A stretch of DNA of 64,000 nt from Acidobacteriota bacterium (GCA_003223215.1 QHYH01000104.1:60531-124530), one strand, 5' to 3'; positions 53,657 through 62,378 are shown, counted from the first letter of the stretch. Translations and numbers: made by a program. Notes: generated by a model from the letters alone, not told the origin.

Positions 53657-54879
53657 CAGTCCGACCTCAACGCAACCACCGGATCGAGCCTCGCTGCTCT
53701 CAGCGCCGGGTAAATCCCGAAGAACAATCCGACCGCCGAACTCATCATCACGCCCGTCACCGCCACCGAAGTCCTCACCGACGCCGGAAAAGGCGTATAC
53801 GTCCGCAGCACCAGCGCCACCAGAAATCCCAGCGCGATGCCGATGACTCCGCCGGCGATGCACTGCATGAAGCTTTCCGTGATGAATTGCTTCAGGATGT
53901 CGCCTTGCGTGGCCCCGAGCGCCCGCCGCACGCCGATCTCTCTCTTGCGCAGGGTCACACTCACCAGCATCACGTTCATGATCACGATCCCGCCGATCAG
54001 GACGGAAATCGCGCTGACCAGAATGAACACGCCGAAAAACGCCGAGCTGATGCTTTTCCACAGCGCCATGTAGCTGTCCTTCGTGCCGATGAAGAAGTCA
54101 TTCTCCATTTTCGGGCCGAGGTGCCGCCTCGCCCGCAGGATCAGCTGCGCCCGGTCCTGCGCCGGCTCGAAATTCCCCGCGCTGGTCTTCACGTTGATGG
54201 TCAGGCTGGTCGTATGAAGTCCCTGGATCTCCAAAAACAACGGCAGCGGCACGGTCACGAAGTTGTCCTGGTCCTGTCCGAGCACGCTGCCGACCTTCTC
54301 CATGACGCCGATCACCGTGAACTCATCGTTCCCGATGCGAAGTGTCTTCCCGATGGGGTCCACGCCGAGAAACAGCCGCTGTACGATCGTATCTCCAATC
54401 AGGCAGACGCTCGCGCGGTGATCCGCCTCCCAGCTTGTGAAATAACGCCCGTACTGCACCTCCCGCGTATCAATACTGGTCATGTTGGCGGTCTGCCCGT
54501 AGTAATTCACGTCGGTCGACTCTTTATCCTCGTGCCGCGCCTTTACCGAAGCGCTGGCCGTGGCGCCCACCTCGGCGCAAGCCGGACATCCTTCCTGGAT
54601 TGCCCGCACGTCGTCCATTTCGATCTTCTTGTACTTGAGCGCCTTGATGATGATGTTGAAGTCGGTGACCGCGAATGGTGTGCGCGCAATCTGGAACACG
54701 TTGGTTCCCAGGTTCGCGATTTTGTTCTCGACGTACAGGTTTGCTCCCTGGACGATGGTCATCACCGTGATGAGCGTGGCCACGCCCATCGTCAGCCCCA
54801 GCATGGTCAGCGACGCCCGCAGCTTGTGGGCATAGAGCGCGCTCACGCACTGCTCCAGATTGTCGCGAATGGCTAGCAT
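53656..54879 (-). CDS. ABC transporter permease, MacB/FtsX type (first of pair)
   Basis: 407 residues with the same architecture as the next gene: N-terminal helix (LTMLGLTMGVATLITVMTIVQG), periplasmic MacB_PCD domain (60-270), and FtsX helices (FGVFILVSAISVLIGGIVIMNVMLV; FMQCIAGGVIGIALGFLVALVL). The two genes are overlapping and probably encode a heterodimeric permease. Their sequence divergence argues against recent duplication. No ATPase lies upstream in the window. Confidence 0.9.
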   Translation of the reverse strand: MLAIRDNLEQCVSALYAHKLRASLTMLGLTMGVATLITVMTIVQGANLYVENKIANLGTNVFQIARTPFAVTDFNIIIKALKYKKIEMDDVRAIQEGCPACAEVGATASASVKARHEDKESTDVNYYGQTANMTSIDTREVQYGRYFTSWEADHRASVCLIGDTIVQRLFLGVDPIGKTLRIGNDEFTVIGVMEKVGSVLGQDQDNFVTVPLPLFLEIQGLHTTSLTINVKTSAGNFEPAQDRAQLILRARRHLGPKMENDFFIGTKDSYMALWKSISSAFFGVFILVSAISVLIGGIVIMNVMLVSVTLRKREIGVRRALGATQGDILKQFITESFMQCIAGGVIGIALGFLVALVLRTYTPFPASVRTSVAVTGVMMSSAVGLFFGIYPALRAARLDPVVALRSD

Positions 54880-55361
54880 CGGCTTCCGGGAAGCTATGGT
54901 CCGCTACTCTAGCAAATTCACCATGGGCCGATGCCACACTTCGGTTCTCTCTAGCCACGGCCCGCCACTTGTGGGTACGAAGGAAGTATCCCCAGGGTTA
55001 CCTCGGATGGAACTTCCCTGTCCGCATCTTGCCGATCTCCCGGATGATTCCCCAGGAGAACGACCTGATCGTCGTAAAATAGGGGACACTTTAAATGAGG
55101 TTTGGCACTGCCTGCCACAGCTGATCATTCTAAAGCACTTAGTCAAAATCGAAATGCTCACCGAGGTCCGATTCCACAAGCAGAGAAACGGATTGTCGAA
55201 AAAGGTGAACTCAAAAAAAGCAAGGCGCCCCAACCAAGGTCGGAGCGCCTCGCTTCGTTCGGGGGGGAGAGAAAACTTAGAGCTTGCCCGCTCGGCTGCC
55301 TCCTCGCGTTGTGCTTTTCGCCATAGATATTGCGCGACGCCGGTTTTCCCGAGGCGAAAAC
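54880..55361. other. 482-bp intergenic region between the permease pair and the PilZ-TonB gene
   Basis: No coding gene visible on either strand. It contains the terminator at 55213-55255 for the PilZ-TonB gene, the promoter region of the permeases (near 54880-55000), and a short poly-A/T stretch. The 150-bp part between has no feature I can identify. Confidence 0.4.
55213..55255 (-). terminator. Rho-independent terminator of the PilZ-TonB gene
   Basis: Read on the minus strand, AAGCGAGGCGCTCC folds back on GGGGCGCCTTGCTT with a short loop and mismatches, directly followed by a run of seven T residues (55219-55213). It lies about 106 nt past the stop codon at 55362. Confidence 0.8.
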
Positions 55362-57461
55362 CTAATGACTGTCTAGGTTGTTCTGAAACTTTACCGTGAC
55401 CGTGAGGTGCATGGCCGTCGGCTTTCCGTCCAGCCGCGCCGGCTCATACTTCCACCGCCGCAAGGCTTCCTTGGCGGCCTCGCGCAACAGCAGCGGGCCG
55501 GTGAGGACCTTGACGTCCTTCACGCTGCCCGCCTCGTCGACCAGTGCATCCAGTGTGACATCGCCGGCCAAGCGATTTGCTCTAGCAATTTGCGGGTAGC
55601 TTGGCAGCATCGCGTGAATCAGGCGCGCCGGTTGAACCTCGCCGCCTACCGGGAGCGGTCCGTCGGGCGCGCCGGGCATGGCTGGGCTTGGCAGATTCTG
55701 CAATGGCGCATCGACGGAAGCCAGCGGCTCTTTCGCCATTGCCGGCGCCTCGAGGGCAGAATTCTCACTCGTCGCCGAGGTGGCCGGGTGGGGAGCGCTC
55801 AGCGTGAAATCGCGTGGCGTCTCTGGCTTTATTGCCGCCATTTTCCCTTCTTCCGCGGGCTCTTCTACCGCCATTACCGAAGCCTCCGGCAAGGAAGAAT
55901 CTTGCCCAGCGCGACCGGACTTATTGGCATGGGCTCCGCCGGAGAACAAGAGGACAGAGCGCCGGTTACCCGAGTCCAACACCTCGACAAGGAACGTGCT
56001 CGTCGCTTCGCCGAGTGCGCCCGCGTCCGCCCCGCTAGCAGCCGGTTTGTTTTCCAGACCGGTAGTTTCCGCTCGCTCGCTGAACGTGGACGTAAATCGT
56101 ATGATTCCCGCAACCGCGCCAAAAGTCGCCATAAAACCCAGGATAGCGAGGGTTCCTATACGTCCCCGGCGCTGCCTCAGTTCCAGGGTTTGTCCGAGCC
56201 TTTGCCGTGTTTCAAAACCGAGCTGCGGAACCGCTTGGGAAGGTAAGGCAGGCTTGGATTCCCAGAAGGCTTGCCTTTCAGAAGCACCCGGATCGAACTC
56301 CTGCGGGGCAAAGGCGGGCTCGGGGGGCTCGGGTCTCGATTCGACACGCCAGTTCCCGAGGCGTGCTGCGGGCTCGTCCAGGCTCGGGGCCGCAGCGGAA
56401 TCCTCGAGTTCAGGCTCGGTGTCGGAAATCGCAGCCTCATCGAGTGTAGGCGGCAAGTAGGAAGGCTCGGGTTCGGGCTCGCGAGGCCAGCTCCTCGGGG
56501 AGGCTGCGGGCTCGTCCAAACCTGGCGGAGCAAACGCGGACTCGGGTTCGGGTTCCACGGACCATTTCTGGCGGCGCGCCACCGGCTCCTCGAGCGTCGG
56601 CGAGGCAAAGGAATCCTCGGGTTGGGACTCGCGAGGCCATTCTGTAGGGGAGAACGCAGGCTCGCCCAGATTCGTTGCGGCGAACGTGGCCTCGGGTTCC
56701 AGCCTGGGAGGCCATTTTTTGTGGGGAGTCGCAGGCTCATCCAGATTCGTCGGCGTAAGGGTGACCTCGCGCTCCGGCTTGAGGGGCCATTTTTTCTGAG
56801 GAGTCGCAGGCTCATCGAGCATGGGGGGCGCAGCAGGAGGCTCAGGCTCCCAAACGACTTCGATATCGGATTCGCGGTTTTCGAGATTGCGTTCGAAAAC
56901 CTCCTGACGGGGTTTGGCCTTGGCCGCGAATGGCGCGGGTTCTGGCGGGGCGTATGGGGCAGATGATGATGAGAGCGCCGTGGGTGCAAAGGGCACGGTT
57001 TTCCGATCCGCCGTCTTGCTCCGTTTCTTGGTCGATTCTTGATGGAATCCTTGGCCCGGGGAGGGCGCCTGCTGCGGGGCCCCCGAGGAGAGCCAATAGC
57101 GAATCAGGTCCCGGGTTTTCGTTGAGAGCTCCACGAACTCCACCCCCGCGGTTCTCTCAAACTCCCGGGTCCACTTCACCCGGCCGGTGGCCTGAATCGA
57201 TTCGCCGAAAACTTTTCCTTCGTGTCCCTCGGTAGGAATGGCCGTGCATCCCATGGCCTCGAAGGTAAAGTTGATCGACTGGCGAAGAGCCGGGGGATGC
57301 TCGAATTGAAAGCACATGCCCCTTTCGCTCAGGTCGACGAGCTTGCCCCACTGGTCGCCCCCAAAAAACACCAGGACCACCCATTGGAGAGTTGCCCTGC
57401 GGCAGGAGCGCCGCTCGTCGACTTGTCCTTCGTATCTGTGAACGGCTTCTGAGGAGAACAT
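55362..57461 (-). CDS. PilZ-repeat-TM-TonB fusion protein
   Basis: 699 residues. GAGGTACCCT precedes the ATG. The N-terminal PilZ domain (15-135) has the full c-di-GMP signature: RRSCRR (17-22, RxxxR) and DLSERG (43-48, D/NxSxxG). A Pro/Glu-rich region with 25-residue repeats (LDEPA...KW...PEPE...) covers about 215-380. A transmembrane helix lies near 427-447 (IGTLAILGFMATFGAVAGII). A linker follows, then a TonB C-terminal domain (about 610-699: SYPQIARANRLAGDVTLDAL ... AKEALRRWKYEPARLDGKP). It would sense c-di-GMP inside and contact outer-membrane receptors outside. I know of no characterised fusion of this type. Confidence 0.88.
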   Translation of the reverse strand: MFSSEAVHRYEGQVDERRSCRRATLQWVVLVFFGGDQWGKLVDLSERGMCFQFEHPPALRQSINFTFEAMGCTAIPTEGHEGKVFGESIQATGRVKWTREFERTAGVEFVELSTKTRDLIRYWLSSGAPQQAPSPGQGFHQESTKKRSKTADRKTVPFAPTALSSSSAPYAPPEPAPFAAKAKPRQEVFERNLENRESDIEVVWEPEPPAAPPMLDEPATPQKKWPLKPEREVTLTPTNLDEPATPHKKWPPRLEPEATFAATNLGEPAFSPTEWPRESQPEDSFASPTLEEPVARRQKWSVEPEPESAFAPPGLDEPAASPRSWPREPEPEPSYLPPTLDEAAISDTEPELEDSAAAPSLDEPAARLGNWRVESRPEPPEPAFAPQEFDPGASERQAFWESKPALPSQAVPQLGFETRQRLGQTLELRQRRGRIGTLAILGFMATFGAVAGIIRFTSTFSERAETTGLENKPAASGADAGALGEATSTFLVEVLDSGNRRSVLLFSGGAHANKSGRAGQDSSLPEASVMAVEEPAEEGKMAAIKPETPRDFTLSAPHPATSATSENSALEAPAMAKEPLASVDAPLQNLPSPAMPGAPDGPLPVGGEVQPARLIHAMLPSYPQIARANRLAGDVTLDALVDEAGSVKDVKVLTGPLLLREAAKEALRRWKYEPARLDGKPTAMHLTVTVKFQNNLDSH
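56310..56819 (-). repeat. 25-residue (75-bp) tandem repeats inside the PilZ-TonB gene
   Basis: Five full units of 25 residues beginning LDEPA, LGEPA or LEEPV, each with a Trp near position 11 followed by a Glu/Pro run, and two degenerate units after them. Units are clearly related at protein level but diverged at DNA level, so the array is old rather than recently expanded. Confidence 0.75.
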
Positions 57462-57554
57462 AGGGTACCTCGCTGTCTCGATCGGATTTCTGAGAGCTGG
57501 CTCAAGAGAAAAATTTTGTTCCGCAACGGGCTCGTCAAGCGCCTTTCGGTCGAA

Positions 57555-58112
57555 TCAGCCTCTCGGTCGCGTCTCGGATGTTTCTTGCAAATCGGGCCAG
57601 CCCGCGGGCAGGTCGAACTGGCTGTGGCTGCTGTCGTCAAAGAGGACGAATCCCCGCACCGGTGCGAGCATTTGCCTCACGAATTCCTTGAGCCTTTCAT
57701 CGTGGTGGGAATCGTCCTTGGGCCAGACGAACTCGCGCGTGATTTCAAAGGCCAGGTGGGCGCGCTGCCCCGCCGGCAGAAAGACCGGGTAGCTCAGGCG
57801 GATCCGTTGTTCCTGGCTAAGGCTTCCGTCCGACTTCAGCCTGCTCATAATCACCACGCCCGAGCCATCGGTCAGGCGGTAATCGACGTTCGACATATTG
57901 CTCAAATCGTAGGAGAGGATGAGCGCGGCCCGGGTTTTGTCCACTTCGCGGAGTTGCGTGGCCATGTACACGGCCCTGACCCCGCTGCGATTCCAGTTTT
58001 TCAGAGCCTCTTGCGGTTGCCGCGTGAAAGATGTTCCGCCAAACGCCCAGAGTGTCAGTAGGAATACCACGCCAGCCGCGCCGGCCGTGACGAGCCATTG
58101 TTTCTTGGACAC
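57555..58112 (-). CDS. membrane-anchored protein, hypothetical
   Basis: 185 residues with a GTG start and GGGAGGG just upstream. An N-terminal transmembrane anchor (WLVTAGAAGVVFLLTLWAFGG) is followed by a periplasmic beta domain: LREVDKTRAALILSYDLSNMS, then GSGVVIMSRLKSDGSL and LPAGQRAHLAFEI. Similar proteins are frequent in Acidobacteriota; no function known. It is 93 nt upstream of the PilZ-TonB gene and likely co-transcribed. Confidence 0.75.
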   Translation of the reverse strand: MSKKQWLVTAGAAGVVFLLTLWAFGGTSFTRQPQEALKNWNRSGVRAVYMATQLREVDKTRAALILSYDLSNMSNVDYRLTDGSGVVIMSRLKSDGSLSQEQRIRLSYPVFLPAGQRAHLAFEITREFVWPKDDSHHDERLKEFVRQMLAPVRGFVLFDDSSHSQFDLPAGWPDLQETSETRPRG

Positions 58113-58510
58113 CTAAGTCCCTCCCGCAAACAGTTTGTAAGTTCCTGCTTGGGCACCTCCGGTTGCGGTAGCCCCAACGCTGCCGCACCGGCCCGAGTGG
58201 ACTTCCAAAAAATCCTTAACCGGGATGCGAAGCTATCCCGGGGGATGTCGTTGAATCCCCTACAAGTTAAGGTTGGCTGGGAGGTACTGGGCAGCCTATG
58301 CCCAGGTCCTGGGCTTGTCAACCTGACCGACCGGACAGGATGCGCCTAAATAGGCAATAGAGGCCTGTCTTGTGGGTCGCCCTCCAGAGAGTATTTCAGA
58401 ACTTTGGCGCTTCACTGATGCGTCCAGTCACCCCGAAACCGACTACCCCGCGAATCGGTCTTTGGCCCCTCGCAATAAATCCAGAAAAAAACGTGGTCCG
58501 TTTCATTCTT
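58113..58510. other. 398-bp intergenic region downstream of the cytochrome
   Basis: No gene found. It contains several short inverted repeats, including GCCCAGG/CCTGGGC near 58300 and GCCTA-AA-TAGGC at 58344. A T-tract on the minus strand near 58485-58495 lies about 20 bp after the cytochrome stop but is not preceded by a clear stem. The promoter of the 57555 gene must also lie here. Confidence 0.4.
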
Positions 58511-60670
58511 TTATCCCTTATGGCAGTTGTAGCACTTAGTCGGCGGGGTGTACCAGCACGAGGGAGATGGCGAGCAAACGCTAGGGTGCGACATGCCGGG
58601 CCGGTGCGCAGCCGGCTGCGTATGGCAATTCTCACAAGAGAACTGCTTGTAGTCCGTCGAAACAATGTGGCAATCCGTGCACACCGACCCGTAGTGCGGA
58701 ATGCGGAAAAAAGTATGATTGAAAACTGCGCCCAACCAAGCCGTCGTCACCCACGTGGTGTGGCAAGTGATGCAAGTTGTCGGATAGCTCGCCGCCACGT
58801 GATTTGGCACGTTGGTGCCATACGCCTGGGCGTTGATGAAGTACGTTTGATGGCAGCCGTAGCAGTCGGTGGTGGGATAGCCCGTGGTGTAGTTGCCCCC
58901 CATGTGACAATCCGTGCAGGCGTTCACCATCGCCCCGATCGCACCGGTGACCGTGGAGCGCGGCGGCAGCATATGTGGACCCTGGAGCGGGAAACCCGTG
59001 GTACTGTGGTCAAACTTTCCATCGCTCCAAAGGACCGTGTCGTGGCAGCTCAAACACATGGGCGTGGGGAAGTTCGCCGCAACGTGATTCGGCACGCTCC
59101 CGCCAAGCGTCGTCGTGCTCTGCCACGCCGTCTTATGGCACCCGTAGCAATCCGTATTCGCCGACGTGAATGTGTAATTATTGCTGACGTGGCAGTCCGT
59201 GCAAGCGTTCACCTTCCCCGCCGGTGACATCTGGTGCGAGCCCGTGAGCGGCCAACCCGTGGTGCTGTGGTCGAAAGCTGCGGTGGTCCAAGCGATCGTG
59301 TTGTGGCACGTCGAACAATTCGCGGCCGCAAACGGCGCGCCCGCGCTCGAATGCACCGGGTTAGTAGTCTGCTGCCAGGTCGTCAGATGGCAGCCGGAAT
59401 TTCCGCAAGCATTCGGCGGCGTCGTCAGGTTGTAATTGTTGTTGATGTGGCAGTCCGTGCAGGCTGTCACCTTGCCCGCCGGCGCTAGCTGATGCGAATT
59501 CGTCAGCGGAAAGCCCGTGGTGCTGTGATCAAAGGTCGCCGTCGTCCACGTGGTCGTAGTGTGACAGGTCGAGCAGTTCGCAACCGGAAATACCGTGGGC
59601 GCCGCCGCGTGGTTCGGGTTAGTAGTCTGCTGCCAGGTCGTCAGATGGCAGCCGGAATTTCCGCAAGCATTTGGCGGCGTCGTCAGGTTGTAATTGTTGT
59701 TGATGTGGCAGTCCGTGCAGGCTGTCACCTTGCCCGCCGGCGCTAGCTGGTGCGAATTCGTCAGCGGAAAGCCCGTGGTGCTGTGATCAAAGGTCGCCGT
59801 CGTCCACGTGGTCGTAATGTGACAGGTCGAGCAGTTCGCAACCGGAAATACCGTGGGGGCCGCCGAGTGCTTCGGGTTAGTGGTCTGCTGCCAGGTCGTC
59901 AGATGGCAGCCGGAATTTCCGCAAGCATTTGGCGGCGTCGTCAGGTTGTAATTGTTGTTGATGTGGCAGGTCGTGCAAGCAATAGTCGCGTGCGCCCCGG
60001 TCAACGGAAAGTTTGCTGGCGGCCCGGCGTGATTAAAGGTCGCGCCGATCCAGCTGTCAAACGTGTGACACATCTGGCAGTTTTGCGGAAACTGGCTGGT
60101 CACGTGATTCGGATTGGTGGTCTTCTGGAAATCCGCCCGGTGACAGGAAACGCAGGCGGTGGACAGCCCCTTGAACTGGCCCACGGCCGCACCCTTGTGG
60201 CAGTCCTCACATTGCACCGCGGCATGGGCACCGAGCAGCGGAAAGCGGTTCTGGTGTTCCTTCACCTGCTGTACGGCGGTGTTCCAGCCTTGCACTGTGT
60301 GGCATTGCGCGCAGTTCGTGCCCATCTTTCTCTGGTGCACATCGGTGTGGCAGTCCTGGCAGTTCTTGCCCGCGTTCGTAAAAACCGGCTTCACGTGGCA
60401 CTGCGTGCACTCCACTTTTTCGTGCATGCCGCGCAAAGGATACTTGGTCTTGTCGTGGTCGAATTCCGGGTTCGCCTTGATCGGGCGCCACGCTGTCGCG
60501 GAGTGGCAATTTTCGCAAGGGAGGTTCAGCGTCGGGCCATGAGGACTTCCGGTAGTCGCCCTACTCTTTTGTTGGGAAGGCTGCGCTGCCTTGGGGCGCG
60601 GCCGATCATCGCGAGTGGCATTTTCCGCGACGGGGAGGGCCAACAACGCCCACAAAACGACCTGGAGCAT
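58511..60670 (-). CDS. multiheme c-type cytochrome, 25 potential heme sites
   Basis: About 719 residues from MLQVVLWALLALPVAENA at 60670, which forms a signal peptide; an in-frame ATG at 60745 would add 25 residues. I count 22 CxxCH motifs and three CGNSGCH (CX4CH) motifs, 25 potential heme c sites. Many spacers read W-TTATFDHSTTGFPL, giving extra His ligands. Related to cytochrome c3/doubled-CXXCH proteins. It is exported and may sit on the surface or in the periplasm; extracellular electron transfer is inferred, not shown. No other cytochrome or porin gene lies beside it. Confidence 0.92.
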   Translation of the reverse strand: MLQVVLWALLALPVAENATRDDRPRPKAAQPSQQKSRATTGSPHGPTLNLPCENCHSATAWRPIKANPEFDHDKTKYPLRGMHEKVECTQCHVKPVFTNAGKNCQDCHTDVHQRKMGTNCAQCHTVQGWNTAVQQVKEHQNRFPLLGAHAAVQCEDCHKGAAVGQFKGLSTACVSCHRADFQKTTNPNHVTSQFPQNCQMCHTFDSWIGATFNHAGPPANFPLTGAHATIACTTCHINNNYNLTTPPNACGNSGCHLTTWQQTTNPKHSAAPTVFPVANCSTCHITTTWTTATFDHSTTGFPLTNSHQLAPAGKVTACTDCHINNNYNLTTPPNACGNSGCHLTTWQQTTNPNHAAAPTVFPVANCSTCHTTTTWTTATFDHSTTGFPLTNSHQLAPAGKVTACTDCHINNNYNLTTPPNACGNSGCHLTTWQQTTNPVHSSAGAPFAAANCSTCHNTIAWTTAAFDHSTTGWPLTGSHQMSPAGKVNACTDCHVSNNYTFTSANTDCYGCHKTAWQSTTTLGGSVPNHVAANFPTPMCLSCHDTVLWSDGKFDHSTTGFPLQGPHMLPPRSTVTGAIGAMVNACTDCHMGGNYTTGYPTTDCYGCHQTYFINAQAYGTNVPNHVAASYPTTCITCHTTWVTTAWLGAVFNHTFFRIPHYGSVCTDCHIVSTDYKQFSCENCHTQPAAHRPGMSHPSVCSPSPSCWYTPPTKCYNCHKG
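59361..59975 (-). repeat. 258-bp near-identical tandem repeats in the cytochrome gene
   Basis: About two full and one partial copy of a 258-bp unit (86 codons) in register; for example the C of the repeated TTTC stands at 59403, 59661 and 59919. Each unit carries one CX4CH and two CxxCH sites. Copies differ by only a few bases, so duplication or conversion was recent. Confidence 0.9.
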
Positions 60671-61249
60671 TGTCAGCGTAAATTCCCCCTCTCCGACAGG
60701 CGTCGAGTACCCCCGCCGGGTAAGGGGCCGTTGAATTTCCAGCACTCTCTGCTATTCCCTGTGCCGAGGCAACTGTACTGGCGGCTAGTTCTGGACCACC
60801 GGACTTTGTTACCGGGGGTAGTCAGACAAACCCCTACACTGGAGCGAACGCGCGAAACAGTCGAAGAGATCGTTGTGGCTCACGACGATCGAGTCGGCGC
60901 AGACGGGCTTCCTGCTGCGCCAGGCTCACCACGGCCCGCCTGAGGGGAGCGGAAGACGAGCACGTCAGATGAATGAAAGGTCGCGAAAACAGCTCCATGA
61001 CCAAGATGGTGGTCGAAGAAAGCACCGGCAATGTTTTGCCGATCCTATCGCGCACACAATGGCGCCAGTCGTGGATTATCAGGGAGGCAAAAATCACCAT
61101 GAAAAACCCCACGAGAAATGCGTGGGGGCATTTGCTTTTCGTATGATTCTAAAGAAGTTGCTGCCGCCTATCCGAACTGAAGTTCCAGTTGAACAACTGT
61201 TTCAACGCGATCTGTTCCAAAATCGGCTCACTGTCGAGCATCTCGACTA
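60671..61249. other. 579-bp region without an intact gene
   Basis: No open frame on either strand looks like a protein. It covers the cytochrome promoter region (near 60670-60760) and sequence that runs into transposase remnants at about 61200. Several short frames occur but none has a family-like motif or a ribosome site. Confidence 0.35.
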
Positions 61250-61396
61250 CATTACCACGAGGAGCGCAACCATCAGGGCAAAGACAATCGGATCTTGTTG
61301 CCTTCGCAGACGCAGGCAAGAAGGAACATGGGAGCAGTGCGGTGTCGAGAACCACTTGGCGGCCTGCTGAAGTACTATGAGAGGGAAGCGGCATAA
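61250..61396 (+). pseudogene. C-terminal fragment of an integrase-type transposase
   Basis: The frame reads HYHEERNHQGKDNRILLP and continues to a C-terminus LGGLLKYYEREAA then stop at 61394. This is the recognisable end of integrase-core transposases used by soil Acidobacteriota (HYH-ERNHQG-N-L- then GGLL-YYYR-AA). The catalytic DDE core is absent: upstream the same frame has stops within 60 nt. It is the truncated remains of an insertion sequence. Confidence 0.65.
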
Positions 61397-61445
61397 AGTC
61401 GACGGGACAGCGGACGATGGGCTCGCAGCACATGTATCGCATACA

Positions 61446-61784
61446 TTAAGGATGCCAAGGAATTCCCCTGGCAAAAGACCTCCCGGGCCTGATTGTCATC
61501 AAGGTGTCCCGGGATGACATTTACTCATATACGATGCGAAAAACGGCGATGGCGATAACGGCGGGACACAGACTGATTCTCGCTTCGATATGAAGACCTT
61601 CACGGAACTCAAGAACGCGCAATCCATCACCATCGCTTACGATGGCCTCAATCCCATGCCGCCGATGTTTTGCTGTCTCAAGCCCTACTACAACGACGTG
61701 AACAAATCCTATTTTCACCAAAGTGCGGATGGTGAAGTGTGTATGCTTCTACTTGCCGTTAATATCGAAAGGAACTGGAGTTGA
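61446..61784 (+). pseudogene. unassigned degenerate coding remnant
   Basis: Two protein-like frames follow each other on the plus strand with a shift between them: one gives LPGLIVIKVSRDDIYSY up to about 61530, the other reads DAKNGDGDNGGTQTD and then MKTFTELKNAQSITIAYDGL up to 61784. They look like one coding sequence disrupted by a frameshift near 61530. The residues are protein-like but I cannot assign a family. Confidence 0.3.
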
Positions 61785-62357
61785 GCTACCGACTGCCAAC
61801 TCTGCACGCTTGGCATCGGCTCTAAGCAACGGAAAGGCATACGAAAGGCGTCTTGCCCCTGCCGGGGGGATCGTCACAACTATTTCCTTTACCCTTTTGC
61901 GGTCTGGATCAGACATTGCACACAATTTGCTATCATAACCGACCGCAGTGAAATCGTTCGACCTATCTGCGCCAACGACCAATCGTACATCCCCGATCTT
62001 GAAGGAGGCAGGTTCCTGCGCCGCGTTTGTGACGGTGAACGTAACTTTGATGAGCTTGGTCTTTTCATCCTTCGAACCTACTTCACCAGCCATGAATGCG
62101 GGTCCTTTATCGGAAAACGAGATGAGTGGGACACCCTCGCCACCACGGACTGTGTCGGGAGGGGAAATATTGGTGCGACCCCCAAGATACGCGACAAACT
62201 TTGTTGCCACGGCGACGGCGTTAACAGTTACCTTCAGTTGGCTGGAAGTGCCCTTCGCCACAGCTTGTTTGGGCGGGGTCTGCGGTGCGGCAGCAGTCGT
62301 CAAAGCGACACTGAGGACCAACGCGGTGCTCGGTAGCAAGTGCCTAGTGACTTGCAT
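61749..62357 (-). CDS. secreted protein, hypothetical
   Basis: 202 residues from the ATG at 62357 (a TTG lies 9 nt upstream). A signal peptide (LLPSTALVLSVALTTAAA) is followed by a beta-sandwich-like domain: LKVTVNAVAVATKFVAYLGG, IKVTFTVTNAAQEPASFKIGDV and ADRSNDFTAVGYDSKLCAM, with the terminal strand YAFPLLRADAKRAELAVGS. The pattern resembles the DUF4352-type immunoglobulin-like domains. The gene appears intact while both neighbours are degenerate. Confidence 0.7.
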   Translation of the reverse strand: MQVTRHLLPSTALVLSVALTTAAAPQTPPKQAVAKGTSSQLKVTVNAVAVATKFVAYLGGRTNISPPDTVRGGEGVPLISFSDKGPAFMAGEVGSKDEKTKLIKVTFTVTNAAQEPASFKIGDVRLVVGADRSNDFTAVGYDSKLCAMSDPDRKRVKEIVVTIPPAGARRLSYAFPLLRADAKRAELAVGSSTPVPFDINGK

Positions 62358-62378
62358 GGCCAGCAATATACAGCATTT

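Noticed and set aside
59361..59975. Possible CRISPR array or transposon from the repeated DNA
   Set aside because: The 258-bp units are in frame with the cytochrome gene and encode heme motifs; there are no short spacers.
60873..61370. 165-codon frame on the plus strand
   Set aside because: It contains no motif, has an unusual composition, and overlaps the transposase tail in a different frame.
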